In this document: positions 31,900-44,729 of the stretch, piece by piece | Numbering within the stretch: the first letter of the stretch is position 1 | Layout: each line of letters opens with the position of its first letter | From: Isoetes taiwanensis | Lineage: Eukaryota; Streptophyta; Lycopodiopsida; Isoetales; Isoetaceae | Length of the DNA: 64,000 nt | Assembly: GCA_021234155.1 (NCBI GenBank) | Contig: JAJEKV010000081.1 | Location: forward strand, 368,467-432,466 | Direction: 5' to 3' | Position numbers and translations under genes: made by a program | Notes under the pieces: generated by a model | Told to the model about the DNA's origin: nothing | The model's database searches: none | What the model saw: only the letters and a program-made list of their open reading frames with translations

Positions 31900-34870
31900 A
31901 TATTTTGGTACAGAAAGCATCTGATAACCTGCCTTTCTCATGATTTTGGAGATATATAAAATGCAACACTATAAATTTGATTGTGCCTGGGAAGGTTGAT
32001 GCCTAAGTTCAATATATGATGTAATGTTGAATCTGCCAGCACGAATTCATGGTAGCCTGAGTACAACATGTACATATAAGTGAACCAAGTGAACCTCAAT
32101 GCCAGCATTGATAAGTTGGAAGCCATACTTTAATATTGGCTTTTACTTGATTACTTGCATAGGCATAGAAAATTAATTTGGAAGCAGTTGTGATGGGAAT
32201 TTCTTATAGCCCAGTACAACATGTATCTTAGAGCATGGTTTGAACTTAGCTTTATTGAAAAACTTGCAAAAATAGAGAGATGTGAAACTCAGTTATGCAA
32301 TTTCTTTTATGCGTATTGATGACCTGTTGGTGAGAAACTACCCAAAAATTCAGTGCCTAAATCGTAACTGCATATTTACAAATCAAACAATATGTAAAGG
32401 AAAAGCAAACAACTGCAAAGATAGGGTGCAGTCTACAACTATGTGGATTAAGATGTACCTCAATCGTGTTCCTGAACTTTTACGAGAATTCATATTCTGT
32501 CCTTGAATATCCAGACTTGTCTTAGCCATATCAGGTCTTTGGTACATGTTAGAAAGCAGAAGAGTGGGACTAATCAAAATTTACTTGTTGGCACTTTGGA
32601 AATGAGACCTGGAGTTATGGCGAGTCTCGGGACAGTAATGCATCATCTACGAGTATTTTTATCACTGACTGACTATACTTTTATAATAGTAGTTCTTTAC
32701 ACAATAAGTCATCATGTCAAATGTTTCCTACATTGTTTGTGGCCCTTTGCTTGGAAAAATATATGTATGGGGTACTGCAAAAGAAGAGTAGAATACATTG
32801 CTATAGAATAATGTTGCATGGAAACATGCTTTATTTGTATTTCATAGGAAAACATTAACTGTAGAGTTCCATGACCTGTAAGCTTGAACTTACACCTCAT
32901 GCAAAACTCCCAGATTCTACAGGTTTTCTAAAGCCAGTTTTTGTCTGGTTCTAGAATGGTAAATGTGGATTGCAAGAAAACATATCCACTTTGCTTAATG
33001 TCGGAGTCACAGACAAAGCAATAGAAGGGAACACATGAAATCCTAGTTGACCGATTTTTGTGTATGCTTTTGGGAAGAATCAGTCGATAAATTTTAGGAC
33101 AATTCATTTTACATATAATGCCATCCTGAATCTCAGCAAAAGGTTCGCAGTTTTGGACCAGTGCTTGTAGGAACCCTGTTAGAATATCAAATGCTGCATT
33201 GCTATTCTCATGAATCATGATGCAAAGGACCCTAGGCAGGCCATGGGACGGGTCTATACATAGTGCGACTATGGGCGGTCTCGAACTCGAGACGTACATG
33301 TTCTACGACTAGTATATCGATGTTCCAAATTTATGACGTCGAGGATGGCTTCTACGTTACCCTTAAAGTTTCCATGTCGTTTATCATCATCATCATGTGT
33401 ATGGTGTTTAAGCAATTGGTCATCACGAAGGACTGAAGAAGATTTCAAGCAAGATTAAAGGTAACTTGCTTTGTCTTTTCCCATCTGTTGCCATTGTGTA
33501 TGTAAGATGCATTTGTGGGCATGATATCCTAATACAAAGTCTGGTTTAGACTTTCACACTTTTTTTGGAGTTTCTAGAATAGTACTACATCTTTTGTTTA
33601 TTCTAAGCATTCCCTAATTTCTACATAGACAAGGTTATATGTTCAATAAGGGAACAAGGTTATTCAAGATAGGAAAGCACTTGAAAGTGCATGTAGATAT
33701 GCAAGGGGGACACAAATTTACCTTCCAAGGAGAATAGTGTTTGTTTACTGTTTCCTTATGGCCTCTCATGTTTATTGTTCTATATGTTGAATCTAATCAC
33801 ATCGTTGCAGTAGACTTCAACATCTTAGATTTTTAGCGTCTAGAGCGAGAAGATTCATGATGTACATAAGTACCGCAACTCTCATTTTCTACCTGTGTTG
33901 ACTACACATGCAAGAATGTGTAAGTTACTCATGCTGGAATTTGCAAAAAGTTTTTATTTGGGGACGTGTATTTCCATAAAAAAAAAAATTAAAAAATCAA
34001 TGTATAAATATCTTTGCTCACAATATCTCTATGGCTTGTTGTCTTAAATATCCACATTGGATGGTTATTCTGGAGGCACATGGACAGGTGCATGGACGTT
34101 TCCAGGTAGAGTGATCTTACTCCGACTCTGTATTTGTGATAGATTAAGCTATAACACACAACAAGATTAGAAGATACCGAGGAACAATTGTCATTCTTAA
34201 TGACGACCACATTTTTTTTCAAAAGAAAACATGCATCTCATAGTTTCGAACTCCAAACGGTTAGTGTTTCAAATGTAGGCAGATGTTGATAGGGTTATAG
34301 AGGCTAAGAACTCATTTATTGGGAAAAAATAAGTACTAAATTTCGAAATTGTGAACTCTAAAGGTCGGGGCTATACAGACGAATGGATAGATTAGAAATT
34401 ATTTTAACATGCAATAGGAGTTTCTGCATTATGATTTATCCACCTTTCGATGTTTTATTTTTGTGAGCAATTATTTAGTAGGCAATACTTAGAAATTAAG
34501 CAGCACTTCTTGACATTTACATTTCTGTGTAGCTTAGAGCTGGGAAAATAGAAAACAAGGAAAACATGTAAGAAATATGCAAGAAATATGCCAAGATCGG
34601 TGAAGAATCTGATATATGATGAAGAGTCAAGAATACAATGGCCCCAAGGTAACCAAGAACATGAGACAGATGTTTAAAAGGCTCAAGACTAACATTGAAT
34701 CGGAATGATTCGACAAGAAGGAGGCACCTCTATATATATCTAGGCCAACGGTCAAGACAACGCCATTCTAATAGATGAGATCGTGCATTCATCTAGCTTC
34801 TGGAATATTCTAGAACTTCTTGGAAACAATCACGCATATGAAGAAAATGTGAGGGATGTCTTCAACAAGT
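31900..34870. other. No gene seen
   Basis: About 3 kb of AT-rich DNA without a convincing open frame. Near 33280 a TCTCGAACTCGAGA palindrome gives a tRNA B-box-like sequence on the minus strand, too weak to call. Confidence 0.55.
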
Positions 34871-34873
34871 ATT

Positions 34874-34945
34874 TATAGCGCACTTGGCAAAGGTGTGTGA
34901 CTAATAATTAGAAGATTGCGAGTTCAAATTTAGCTTTGTGCAACT
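34874..34945 (+). repeat. Possible tRNA-derived SINE head remnant
   Basis: TAGCGCACTTGGCAAAGG resembles a pol III A box region, and GCGAGTTCAAATTT about 35 bases on resembles a B box (GGTTCRANNCC) with changes. Spacing fits a tRNA-derived SINE. No tail or target duplication is seen. Confidence 0.35.
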
Positions 34946-35824
34946 ACCTTTTTGCATCCATGTGACGACCATCTTTTGTACATACGAGTATGATACAAAC
35001 ACCATATGGTTGTCACAACCATTAGGTCTTGTTTAATTCATTTCTTTAATTTTTATCTTGTTTTACATTTGAGTTCTTCCGTTTGCTTCTTCTTTTTGGC
35101 TATCGCTGACTTGTTTGCATACTTCATATGGATTGGCCCTTGATGCATATCTTAATTTCGAGCACATGCATTATCGTGTGTAATTTTCATCCCAAACAGT
35201 TGTTTATTTCCTTATTATACCATTCAACAAGACAATCAATCTCTGAGGATGGCGCTATGTCTTGTTAGACTATACGTTCTCTTGGGGAAGTTTTTTAGAT
35301 TCTTTCTTGTTATTGTTACTGAAATAACTAGGATATTCTAGTTTATGAAGCAGACGCTATTGCTTATCGTTTTCAGAAGCATGCCATGGAGCACAATTAA
35401 CCATGAGCATTCATGGTTAATAGATATATTCTATAATTTTTATAGCATTCATAGTGGAACATTTTGGCTGGAGGTGCCCAACTTGATTCTTGTAGGTATG
35501 CTCAAAACTTTCGTCAAGCAAAAATTGCATACCCTAAAAGTTGCCTCTTTTGGCTTCCTCCTTTCGATTGTGTGTTGATGCAGAAGAAAGCTCTTTTCTG
35601 CTTCTGCATGCATTGTCTTTCAGAGCCAATGTCATGAATAAGACTTTGTTTTATACTGAGCATTAGTATTAAGAAATGGGAATAAGTCTACTTGTGAGAT
35701 ATTTCTTTCTGCTTTAGCGGCAACTTGTCTATGGGCAATCATGTATGTAAGCCTTCTTCAATTTCGTCTTTAAACATTATTTACATATCATGGAATTATG
35801 TCGGCCTGACTAAGAAATAATGAT
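34946..35824. other. No gene seen
   Basis: AT-rich; the plus open frame at 35345-35578 has no signature. Confidence 0.55.
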
Positions 35825-36220
35825 AACACAAACCATTATATCCAACACTTTTAAATCAAATTCCCCTAAAACCCTGTTTGGTTTGGGTGCATATTCACGG
35901 AGGGAGGGGGAGGGGGATGACTCCGGGCATCGAGAGTTGTTGGATGGGCATATTTTCCCTTTATTCCTCGATGTAGACCGTAGATAACGATCCTCATTTA
36001 TGGAGTATGCTTATACAAATTTTGGCACACCGTATAACGAGGTTTACAAAATACTATAAGGTTTGGGCAATGTACTAAATGATCTTGATTTTGTACTTGT
36101 AGTATATGATTTTAGGGGCTCTCCTTGTCCTAGATCACCCCCTGTGTGAATATGCATCAAAACCAAAGGGGGTCTTAGGGGGAATTTAATTTAAAAATGT
36201 TGGATATAATAATTTGTGTT
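35825..36220. mobile_element. MITE-like element with long inverted repeats (about 396 bp)
   Basis: The left arm starts AACACAAACCATTATATCCA and the right arm, read inward, starts AACACAAATTATTATATCCA. Similarity continues about 70 bp into each arm through a run of C and a TTTGGTTT(G/T)G(G/A)TGCATATTCAC motif. The interior is short and non-coding. A target duplication is not clear, so the superfamily is open. Confidence 0.7.
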
Positions 36221-38270
36221 AACTAAAAAAAATTTTGCCCCTTTGGGGCCTTGGGGATGAACAAAGAAGAAAGCGTGTATGTATTTGAGAAAAAAATGTA
36301 GCATATTTAGCAAAATATCTAATGATTGAATATCACCATTATGACAAGAGATACTTCAAATTGCATTACATAATGACTCCTTAAATGGTATTGCAGGCAA
36401 GAAGGTGATTTGTGCATCACCATATGACAATATGCACTTCAAGCTGCAGTATATCATGACTGCATATGGCATTATGGCTGCATAGAAACCCTGGTGTTTA
36501 CAAATAAATGTGCATTTAGATGTAATGAACAAACAAGAATGCAAGAAATATCATTCATATAGTTGCAACAACTACACTTATTGAGTGTGGCCATCATGAT
36601 ATGAGCTGAATACACTACAAAAAATGCAAACAAACTGGAAATGAGTTGTGTGCTGCAAAGAATGCAAACAAACTTGCAATGCTACATAAGATAACAGGGT
36701 TGGTCGACCAAGTGCTTCTTCCTGTTGCTAAAGCAATAATCAGCACATGCATTAGAATAAAGTTCTTTATCCAGACAACTCATACATACAGAAAAAGCAG
36801 AGTCTGATGTGACCATGTTCATGGCGTTCGCAAGGAATCAAAAACTGTAAAACGGACCTCATGTGGCTTATTACAATGCCAAGGTGGAGTTATAAATCCA
36901 GAAGCATGGACCTTTCTACCTTATTAACAACAACGTAGGAATGAAGAGAATGCAAAAACAGAGGCCATTTGAGTGTTTTTGATCATTAGCAACAAAGATG
37001 ACAAAACAATAAGTAGAACGGAAAAACCACCGCTTTAATTGATTCTATCAATGCACTGTAGAATTCAAACACGAGCATTATTCTGTCAAACAATTCAAAA
37101 AAGATTGTCATAATAAAGATGTATTTTGTATAAAAATTGTACAGATCAAGTTTTGTCCCATTTAAAACAGCATCCAGAAATGCTTTCAGACCAGGAATGA
37201 GATGGTCATGACCTCTAGATACTAGAAATTGCATAGCACATCTGCATCTATGAGATCATTTTGCTGGCTCAAAATGGTAGCAGAAGTGCTCTTTTACTTG
37301 GCCATATTTAAATTCTGCCTTATTTTACCCAGAACTAGTCGTTCCAAGAGTGCCTGCTACATCGTCAAATGTATCATTCTTCCAGATGGCACATTTTTCC
37401 ACACAACATACTAGTGTTGAAGCATTGAATCAATGAAATAGTGCCTGGTGCGATGATTTTCACGATGGGGGGCTGAAGGGAATATGCATTTAAAATAATC
37501 AATATATACAGAGGCAAACAAGGTAACATTATCGTGGTAATTCTCTGAAATACAACAATACAATAGTATAAGCATTTAGATGGATAGATAGACAGATCGA
37601 CAGATAGATAGGAAATTTGATATGTTTTACTTACCTAGCAGTGGCGCGGTTGAACAATGCTGAATGGGACGATTGCCCAATTGGAATATGATTGAGGGAT
37701 AAGATCCATTTAACCTTTGATATATCCACTTGTTCTCTTTTTCTGCAGCTTCAGCTCTTTCAACCTTTCATTTTCCTTGCGAGCAATTTCAGCTTCAGTT
37801 GGGGACTTCATATGCAAGCTTGCAATTAGATTTACTGGATATCATCGACTCCAACTAGTTTGGCAGGTAAAATTTGTGGGTGCAAATGCCTGCTTCGATT
37901 TAATGCTCTAGCAGCCCAAAGGCCTAAAAGACTCCTCCTGGGTTATGATAAAAACCCTATTTGGAGTTTGCTCGACTGCTGCATGTTGAGAGAAAGAATC
38001 TTAAACCATTAAATATAATCATAAATTGGGGTTAAAACCATTAGAATGTGAACTTAATCACTAAAAAAGGGTGAGCACTTTAAATGTACGCATTAGTACA
38101 TCCACACAAATACACTATTAAATCATAGCAAAACCATATTGAAAAAACTTTTTCTTTTTTTAACCCTCATCAAGCAATGCAAAGCAATCACACATACATC
38201 AGGTCTTTTCATGGAATCAAACAGAACCTCCCATCCAAATTGGCACACAAAATCCACAAGTTTTTTTAGC
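36221..38270. other. No gene seen
   Basis: AT-rich. A GATA-type microsatellite (ATAGATAGACAGATCGACAG) lies at about 37578-37612. Short frames on both strands lack signatures. Confidence 0.55.
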
Positions 38271-38279
38271 TTTTTATTG

Positions 38280-39993
38280 CTTTTCCGAATGCAACAGACC
38301 ACACATAAAGAATCTAGAAACAAAAACCACAAAGAAACAAATACACAGGCAGCAAAGCATCACATAGTTATTGTTCATGGCTGCATTGTGCCTCCTTGCC
38401 ATGGCATCAATTTGGCGCATCCCCTTAATCAGAAGTGCCCTCGCCAGGTTCATATAAGCGTGCATATGCTGCCTCTTCGCACTACTAACCTCCACCTCCT
38501 CCCATTCCATGTGCGACACGCCATCCTCCAGAGCAGCAAATAAACAGCCGAATTGCATCCTAAAGAGCCGAACAGATGCTGCCACTGATTCTGCAAGAGT
38601 ATTAATGTTCACAATAGAAGAGACTACCTACAGGGCTACCTGCACTTGCTCCCCGTTCGGGGAAAACACAACAGAAGATGGCATAGCATTGTGTATCACA
38701 TCGTGAATGTTAGGCCCAGGTGCAACAGGCCTACGAGGAGGGGAAGGAGATGGCCCATCGTCAGTAATGTCAATCACCCCATTACCTGGTGCTGCCCTTA
38801 CTCCCACAACCCCAACATGGCTGCTGCTGACATGAGGCGCATGCTATCCATCAAGAACAGCCCCACTGTCCATGGCAGCCCGAAGCTGCCTGCCAACAAC
38901 AGCTCCATTGCTTTGCTCCATCTCTAACCCAGGCATCAACAATTAACTGCAAAGAAATAAAGAATGTCAAAACACAAGCAATATATTTACAAACATGCCC
39001 CATAGCACCAACTCATTCAACAACCATTGTATAGTATGCGATGTCAAAAGGAATATAAGAATACCCAGGCTCGTCAGCCATGGTTTCAGGTCTATATTCA
39101 TCATCTTGTCCCTCAACAAAGTTCTCATCCATGTCCCCAGGCATTCCAGGCTCGTCCCAATAACACTTGCACCCTTTTCCCAGCCTTTGAATGCAACCCT
39201 GGGATTTAAGATCAAGTGCCATGCAGCCTTCACTCTATGCTCAGATATGAATGATGTGTCTGAAGGGAGGATCCAACTGGTTGAGAGGATGAACTTACCA
39301 GTCCTAAACATTCTGGTTATTGTGTAAACAAGGCTAGCAGTCAATTGCCTCCCTTTGTGATAATTCACGAAGTGAAGGACCCTTCCCAATATATTCCTGT
39401 TATCAAGCACAACAACATGCTTCATGTCTCCTGCACTGTAAAGCAAATACAGATCTTTGCCCATCTCCAATTGCCTCTCAAAAACATTCTTAGTGTGGAT
39501 CCTAGAATGGGGCTTGCTTATATCCTTCATGCAGTACCCTATTAGGCCCTCAAAACAGTGCAGCCTCGTGTTCTTGAGTGCCTTGTAAACAAGAACTACA
39601 CCAACATGTTTCCTAGCTCCCCAACCAAATCTCCTTTTCAAAGCCAGATTGACCGTTCAAGGAGCCTTGAGGGCAACTCTAAACATACATTGGTAGTGCA
39701 GGTGGTCTAAATCACTCCCTCTCTCTGCTGCCACAACCCCTGCAATACAACCTTGTTCACAGTAGATAACAAGCATGTCAAAGAATTCTCTGGGTGCATC
39801 CATTCCAGCCACACCCAGTGTAACACTCACATCCAAAAGACCAATGCCCTCATTGTCCACAGCATGGCTGCCGCCATCCACAGTAGACTTAGCTGAAGAA
39901 GAGGCTGCCTGGCCATGTTTGCCAGGGCGGCCTTTTCTAGCCTCCCTTCTCATACCAATAAGATTGCAAGACACAACAAATAAACTAAGCTAA
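38280..39993 (-). pseudogene. HUH/Rep-type protein gene, replitron-like, broken
   Basis: Read on the minus strand, the first part (about 39974-39657) has a basic Ser-rich leader, a strand-like motif VSVTLGVAG (candidate motif 1) and then SDLDHLHYQC, a His-hydrophobic-His motif (HUH). After one in-frame TGA (39657-39659) the same frame continues with RRFGWGARKHVG and CFEGLIGYCMKD, where Tyr followed by x-x-Lys fits the catalytic Tyr/Lys motif of Rep-type HUH nucleases. The frame then runs to about 39190 and shifts (SYIPFDIAYYTMVVE, about 39025). Further pieces follow at about 38930-38650 and 38612-38280, the last ending in a hydrophobic, possibly membrane, segment. HUH nucleases nick and join single strands; eukaryotic replitrons carry such a domain. 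The replitron label is inferred from motif order only. No helicase of Helitron type is seen. Confidence 0.5.
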
Positions 39994-40221
39994 AAAAATA
40001 CAAGCAAGATGCTCGCCTGATAGGTTTGACGGCAAGGTATCACAGAATGCCAGAATCGCCAAGTAATCCAGTTTCCCAACCAATAAGATTGCAAGACACA
40101 ACAAATAAACTAAGCTAAAAAAACACAAGCAAGATGCTCACCTGATAGGTTTGGCAGCAAAGTCGAAGAAGCAGATTTATAGTCTCACAGAATGCCGGAA
40201 TTGCCAAGTAATCCAGTTTCC
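39954..40221. repeat. Direct tandem duplication, about 127-141 bp units
   Basis: CCAATAAGATTGCAAGACAC begins both copies (39954 and 40081). Both end with CCAAGTAATCCAGTTTCCC. The second copy has a small insertion (GTCGAAGAAGCAGATTTATA). The duplication covers the presumed 5' end of the HUH-type gene. Confidence 0.88.
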
Positions 40222-40229
40222 CTATGCTA

Positions 40230-40870
40230 AAAAAAGCATGGGGAAGCTTCTATTTAGGGGACTCGCATCGAACCATGGAGGTGCCATGTCCCGCTCGTCC
40301 CAAGCCCTTCCCAGAATACAGGAGGAATAAGTATTCCTTTTTGCCCCCAAAACATACCTAAAAACATACAATATATGCCCAAAACCTTGGAAACCATATG
40401 TAATAAATGTACCGTTTCATGAACTAGCCAACTATATGAAGTAAAAAATGTCACACATCTAAAGATTATTGATCTCCTATTATACAAGACTCTAAATCAA
40501 ACACCAAGCTACAAGATTCCAAAAACCTATTCACTAAATAGATTGCCCTAGCAAGTGCAATCTAACAAGATGAAGAATCAAAGGGGCGAATAGGCAACTT
40601 AAGTTCAGATCTTTTAACAAAGAATCCAAATTATGTCTTGAAAGTGCATACAATCCTCTTATAGTTGTATCATGAGTGCTCGCAGACTCGGCGCTAGTTT
40701 GTTCAAGGATCAAAGTAATTGCGTGTGTATAGATTCATTTATTAAAGTTTGATGATACTTGCGTTTGATAAAAGTTGGAGTATTAGGTTCTAGACAGAAT
40801 ACAATTTTTTATTTGAAACCGCGTTTAGAATTCAAAGATTCTAAAGAAAAGAATTGCATCCTTAGTTGAA
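40230..40870. other. No gene seen
   Basis: AT-rich, no open frame with a signature. Confidence 0.55.
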
Positions 40871-41185
40871 TTAAGAAATTGATAGTTTAATGCTTTTAGG
40901 CCGAGAAGCATGGAATGGGCAATGACTTTTTGTGATAATACCATGATCCACTAACCTATTTAATGCCATATTGATCCTTGAAGTCAATGATGGTGGGGGC
41001 TCAATTATACACTGTCTACCTATACAACGTCTACAAACGAGCAAGAAAATGCCTTGGCCACAAGGCATGCCTTTCAGGATGGTCTCAAATGCATAATAGC
41101 ACCCAAGCAACTTGGTAAAGGAGGTGAACGTTAAATAGAATTTGCTGCCGTTCAAGATGGTTCCAGTTACATGTTTCAAATACAT
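40871..41185 (-). other. Weak minus-strand open frame, unrecognised
   Basis: 104 codons with a protein-like C-terminal half (PPPSLTSRINMALNRLVDHG). No family is recognised. A 48-bp tandem repeat (about 41150-41243, containing TTACATGTTTCA and ATACATTAGTCAATAA) overlaps its start, so it may be a decayed piece. Confidence 0.25.
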
Positions 41186-41963
41186 TAGTCAATAACGTTT
41201 GAGATGGTTTCAATTACATGTTTCAGATACATTAGTCAATAATGGCTAGACAACTTGGTAATCGAAGTGAACATTGCAAGAGAATTTGCTGACATGCATG
41301 ATACTTGCATCAAGAGTGGGGAATAAGATACAGATGGCGAGGGCCGAGCGAGCTCCAGAGACATATCCACAAGACAACCACAACACAGATAGGATTGGAT
41401 ACTCTTACAATAATGTGGGAGACTTTTTAAATCATGGAACATCTTAGGCGTATGAGACCCTAGTCGCACAGACGAAGACAAAATAATGGTGGTGCCGTTA
41501 TCAGCCACATCTTGGATCAACTTTGTCCTTCAACTTGGCACGTCAGAGGCGTCAAGATGACGGGCAGCCGTCAAGGTGATAACCCTAGATCATGCCGGTA
41601 AAGCAAGGCAAAGATGGACGTTAACGTGGTTGGATTGAGACCGTCCATTGCCTGGCTTTTCAGTTTCGACTGTTGTGGAAAATTTCTCGGCAAAAAAGAC
41701 ACCGTTAAGTACCCGATTCCGTCGGAATACTAGTCGGAATTCCGGCCCGGAATGTCTAGCCGCCGCTCTCCTACAAGAAGCCTCTGTGTCTCTCCCGTCG
41801 TGTAGAGCTCTTGTTTCTGATGTTTATGCAGGTTTTGAGGCACTGAGAACTCTCCGGAAATATTTCTAGTGCCTTAAGCTTTGTTTTCCCGTTTTTTTGA
41901 ACGTTTTTGCGTCTTCAGCTGGCCAGGATTGGCCTCGCAATCTTTTACAGCCGTTTCTTAAGG

Positions 41964-42161
41964 GTATGGTTGTCTTTTCTGAGTTTTCTTCACAGTTTTA
42001 GTTCTTAAAATAACTCAAAGCGTAATATTTGATAAGTCTCTGTTTTAGCCTTGCATTGAGTGCTTCTAATCTTGTAATAAAGCTTTTAGCTAAGAAATTT
42101 GCTTTTTATTGTTTTCTTTTCGAGTTTGAATTAATTGTTATGGAATTTGGTTGCTTAACAG
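41964..42161 (+). other. Probable intron in the 5' leader of the acidic-tail gene
   Basis: GT at 41964 and AG at 42160-42161 bracket a T-rich stretch just upstream of the first coding exon. The leader exon would lie in about 41640-41963. Leader introns are common in plant housekeeping genes. Confidence 0.5.
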
Positions 42162-42185
42162 AACCTGTGACAAGTTGAGGTGGAG

Positions 42186-44004
42186 ATGGTTGATGTCTTA
42201 AGGGGAAGTAAATTTATGTCACCTCTAGGAAATGTAGAGCACTTGGCCGCTAGAGGTCCAAGTGTGTTTTCTAGTTCCGGTTCTGAAGTTCTGCTTCAAA
42301 ACTCGGCTTGCTATCGTCAACAAGACGATAGGAAAGTCTCAGCAGAGGATGGGAAGGCCAAAACTACGGAGCTTCTCGTAGAGCTACTTGAGCAGGGAGC
42401 TTCTTTGGGAGCTAAGGTAAGAAGTCTCCTTTTAGGGAATTTGAATTCATACAAATACAGTTTAAAGTGTTTATGTCTTATCGAGCCCTTTGTACAAGGA
42501 AAAAATACGTATTGAGTACAGTAGCGTATTAATTGGAAACTATGGCGAATTCTCTTTTTATTGCTATCTTTTTTGTGATTTCTGCTGCACCGTTGTGTTT
42601 ATTTTGCATCTCTATAGCATATATTTGGTACTTTTTTCTTTGGGTGGCCCGTATTTGGGTTCTTTCACCTTCTTCTGGTGTGGCTTTCATCCTTTTTTAT
42701 CTTAGCTTGGGTCTTCAATGTAATCTTGTTTTGTGATTGCACAGAAAATGGCACTTGATATTTTAATGAAGCTAATGTTGTCGAAGAAATCAGGAGAACT
42801 TGACAAGGCCTTACATAAGAGGATTCTGAATGCTTTGGTGAGTTTCTGAATGTTAGTTTTTCGTGTCAGGGCGTGTGGATTTGCATCTGATTGGGTGTTG
42901 GTATTTGGCAGGGGAATGTTGAATCTGCAGTTATAGAACATCTTTTGTCAAAGCTTGTTGATGACAGGTACTTCCACTGTCTTGCTTGCTCTCTCAATTT
43001 TTGGGGAAACTATACAAAATTTTTTGGTTTGTATAAGTTATCTAACTGTATGCAATGTGCAGGGTTTTCTCATACAAATTGAGCGTGCATCAGTTTAGAA
43101 AAATGGCTGAAGGTAATGACTCTCTTTTGCCTTTACTTCTATTTTGTGTTTCTGTTTCTACTTTTGGCACAACGTTACATTTTTCACGGTAATGGCATGA
43201 CTTCCCTTGTGCTTTTTTCTGTTGTGATAGGTTGCATAAAACACTGTCAGGGTGGAGATTTGGGAGTAAGCTACACTTTGCTTTTAAGTATTTAATGTGA
43301 TTTCAGCTTATTTGGACTTTGTAAGTAACATTCATCTTTCTCATGCAGGTTATTCTATCTGGTAAATGCATCTTCACTGAAGAGGTATGCTAATGAGATT
43401 CCAGGAGTTCACTTATACTTGTGTATAGTTTATTTAGTAGTTTCTTATGCAGGAGGAGTCTCTAGGAAATTCTGCCATCTGTAAAACTGGTGAAGACACT
43501 AACATTCAAGGACCCAATAGACAGAACATAAACGAAGATGTTTCTGGTCTGTTGCTATTAGCAGCGAAAGGCAAAGATGGTGAAAATAACAACGTAAACA
43601 ATGTAAAAGGAGAGGCACCTGTAAAAAAGTACAAGGGAAAGAAGGATGAAGAGGAAGCAGATGATGATGATGATGAAGATGTTGGTGGCGAAAGCGAGGA
43701 TGACGGAGGAAGTGATGAGGAAGATGAAGAAGAAGAAGAAGATGAGGGAGGAAATGAAGAGGAGGAGGAAGAAGATGATGAGGAGGAAGAAGAGGAGGAA
43801 GTGCCCAAGTTCAATGCTGTTCCTCAAGGAGAAAGTGATGAAGAAGATGAGGAAAGTGAGAGTCAAGAAGAAGGCGTCGAATATGAAGAGGAGTCGGAAG
43901 AGGGAGCTGATGAGGATGGAGACGAAGATGATGATGACGATGACGATGATGAGGATGAGGATGAAGATGCTGGAGGACCACCAATGAAGAAGGCAAAGAA
44001 GTAA
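42186..44004 (+). CDS. Conserved-looking nuclear protein with long acidic tail (350 aa, seven coding exons)
   Basis: Exons 42186-42416, 42745-42837, 42912-42967, 43063-43112, 43231-43265, 43349-43384 and 43453-44004 join in frame with GT-AG introns throughout, giving 350 residues. The N-terminal about 165 residues look helical and globular (TTELLVELLEQGASLGAK, then KMALDILMKLMLSKKSGELD, then GNVESAVIEHLLSKLVDDR). The rest is dominated by Asp/Glu runs, ending PPMKKAKK, a probable nuclear localisation signal. Poly-acidic tails with a terminal basic patch are typical of histone- or ribosome-assembly partners, but I do not recognise the family by name. The start is the first ATG after the leader-intron acceptor; GTGGAG two codons before is not needed. 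The gene reads cleanly, with no CAG/CTG damage. Confidence 0.88.
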
Positions 44005-44729
44005 AAATGACAGCCATCTGTACCAATTTTGGCAAATCTGTAGAACATGTAAGTTGCTTGTTTCAGATTAAAAAAAAAAGTTTGCACAGGATATGCTTTG
44101 GCATATGGAGGATTATTGGCTTATTGTTTAATGAGATTGGGGGGTGTTGTGACATTGTCATACCTTGTAGTTCAATAGTTCTGAATGTAGTTTACAAGCT
44201 TTGAGAAGTTGGGAAAGCTTGTATAAGCTAGGCCTCACACCTTGGTAGATCATTTTATTCTTTCTGAATGGAATGCTGCGGAAAGTTTCAGGACTTCTTT
44301 TACTTCCTTTTTTTACCATGTTACATTTACAATAGTACCATTTCAAGGGAATGATTTCCTTTGGTTTAATCATCCCATCAGAAGTGTACTAATTTCCTGC
44401 TGATGCAGAGATGTTAATCCAACCATGGGGCTGGGTCCCAGCCCCTTTCTTTTTGAAATGCATTTCTTGTACTCAGGCCATGTAAGGTTTTTCTAGCAAC
44501 ATTCTGTGGAAAAAAGTGACAAATCAATAAAACCGTTAGATTGCATATATCATTGGTTGACGATGAGATTGGCATTTTTCTGTGTTTAAAGTATCTGTAA
44601 CTAAAACGATTATTTTGCCAAAGAGACATGAGAAAAGAATGGAAGATGTTAAACATGAAATAATTTGGAGCTAAAGAATTAAGAAACACAAATAGGCATT
44701 AATATTCAAATGTTGATTACAGATATCTA
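44005..44729. other. Convergent 3' intergenic region
   Basis: Holds the 3' ends of the acidic-tail gene (+) and the rhamnogalacturonan lyase (-). No further gene seen. Confidence 0.6.

Noticed and set aside
33230-33300. tRNA gene or SINE on the minus strand
   Set aside because: Only a B-box-like GAGTTCGAGACC is present; no A box at proper spacing and no cloverleaf.
38123-38543. Plus-strand frame of 134 codons
   Set aside because: Overlaps the more protein-like minus-strand frame of the HUH-type gene and has no signature.
39657-39659. Programmed stop-codon readthrough or selenocysteine in the HUH-type gene
   Set aside because: The frame is also shifted further downstream, so ordinary decay or sequence error explains the TGA better.
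43506-44087. Minus-strand poly-Ser frames
   Set aside because: They are antisense shadows of the Asp/Glu-rich exon of the plus-strand gene.
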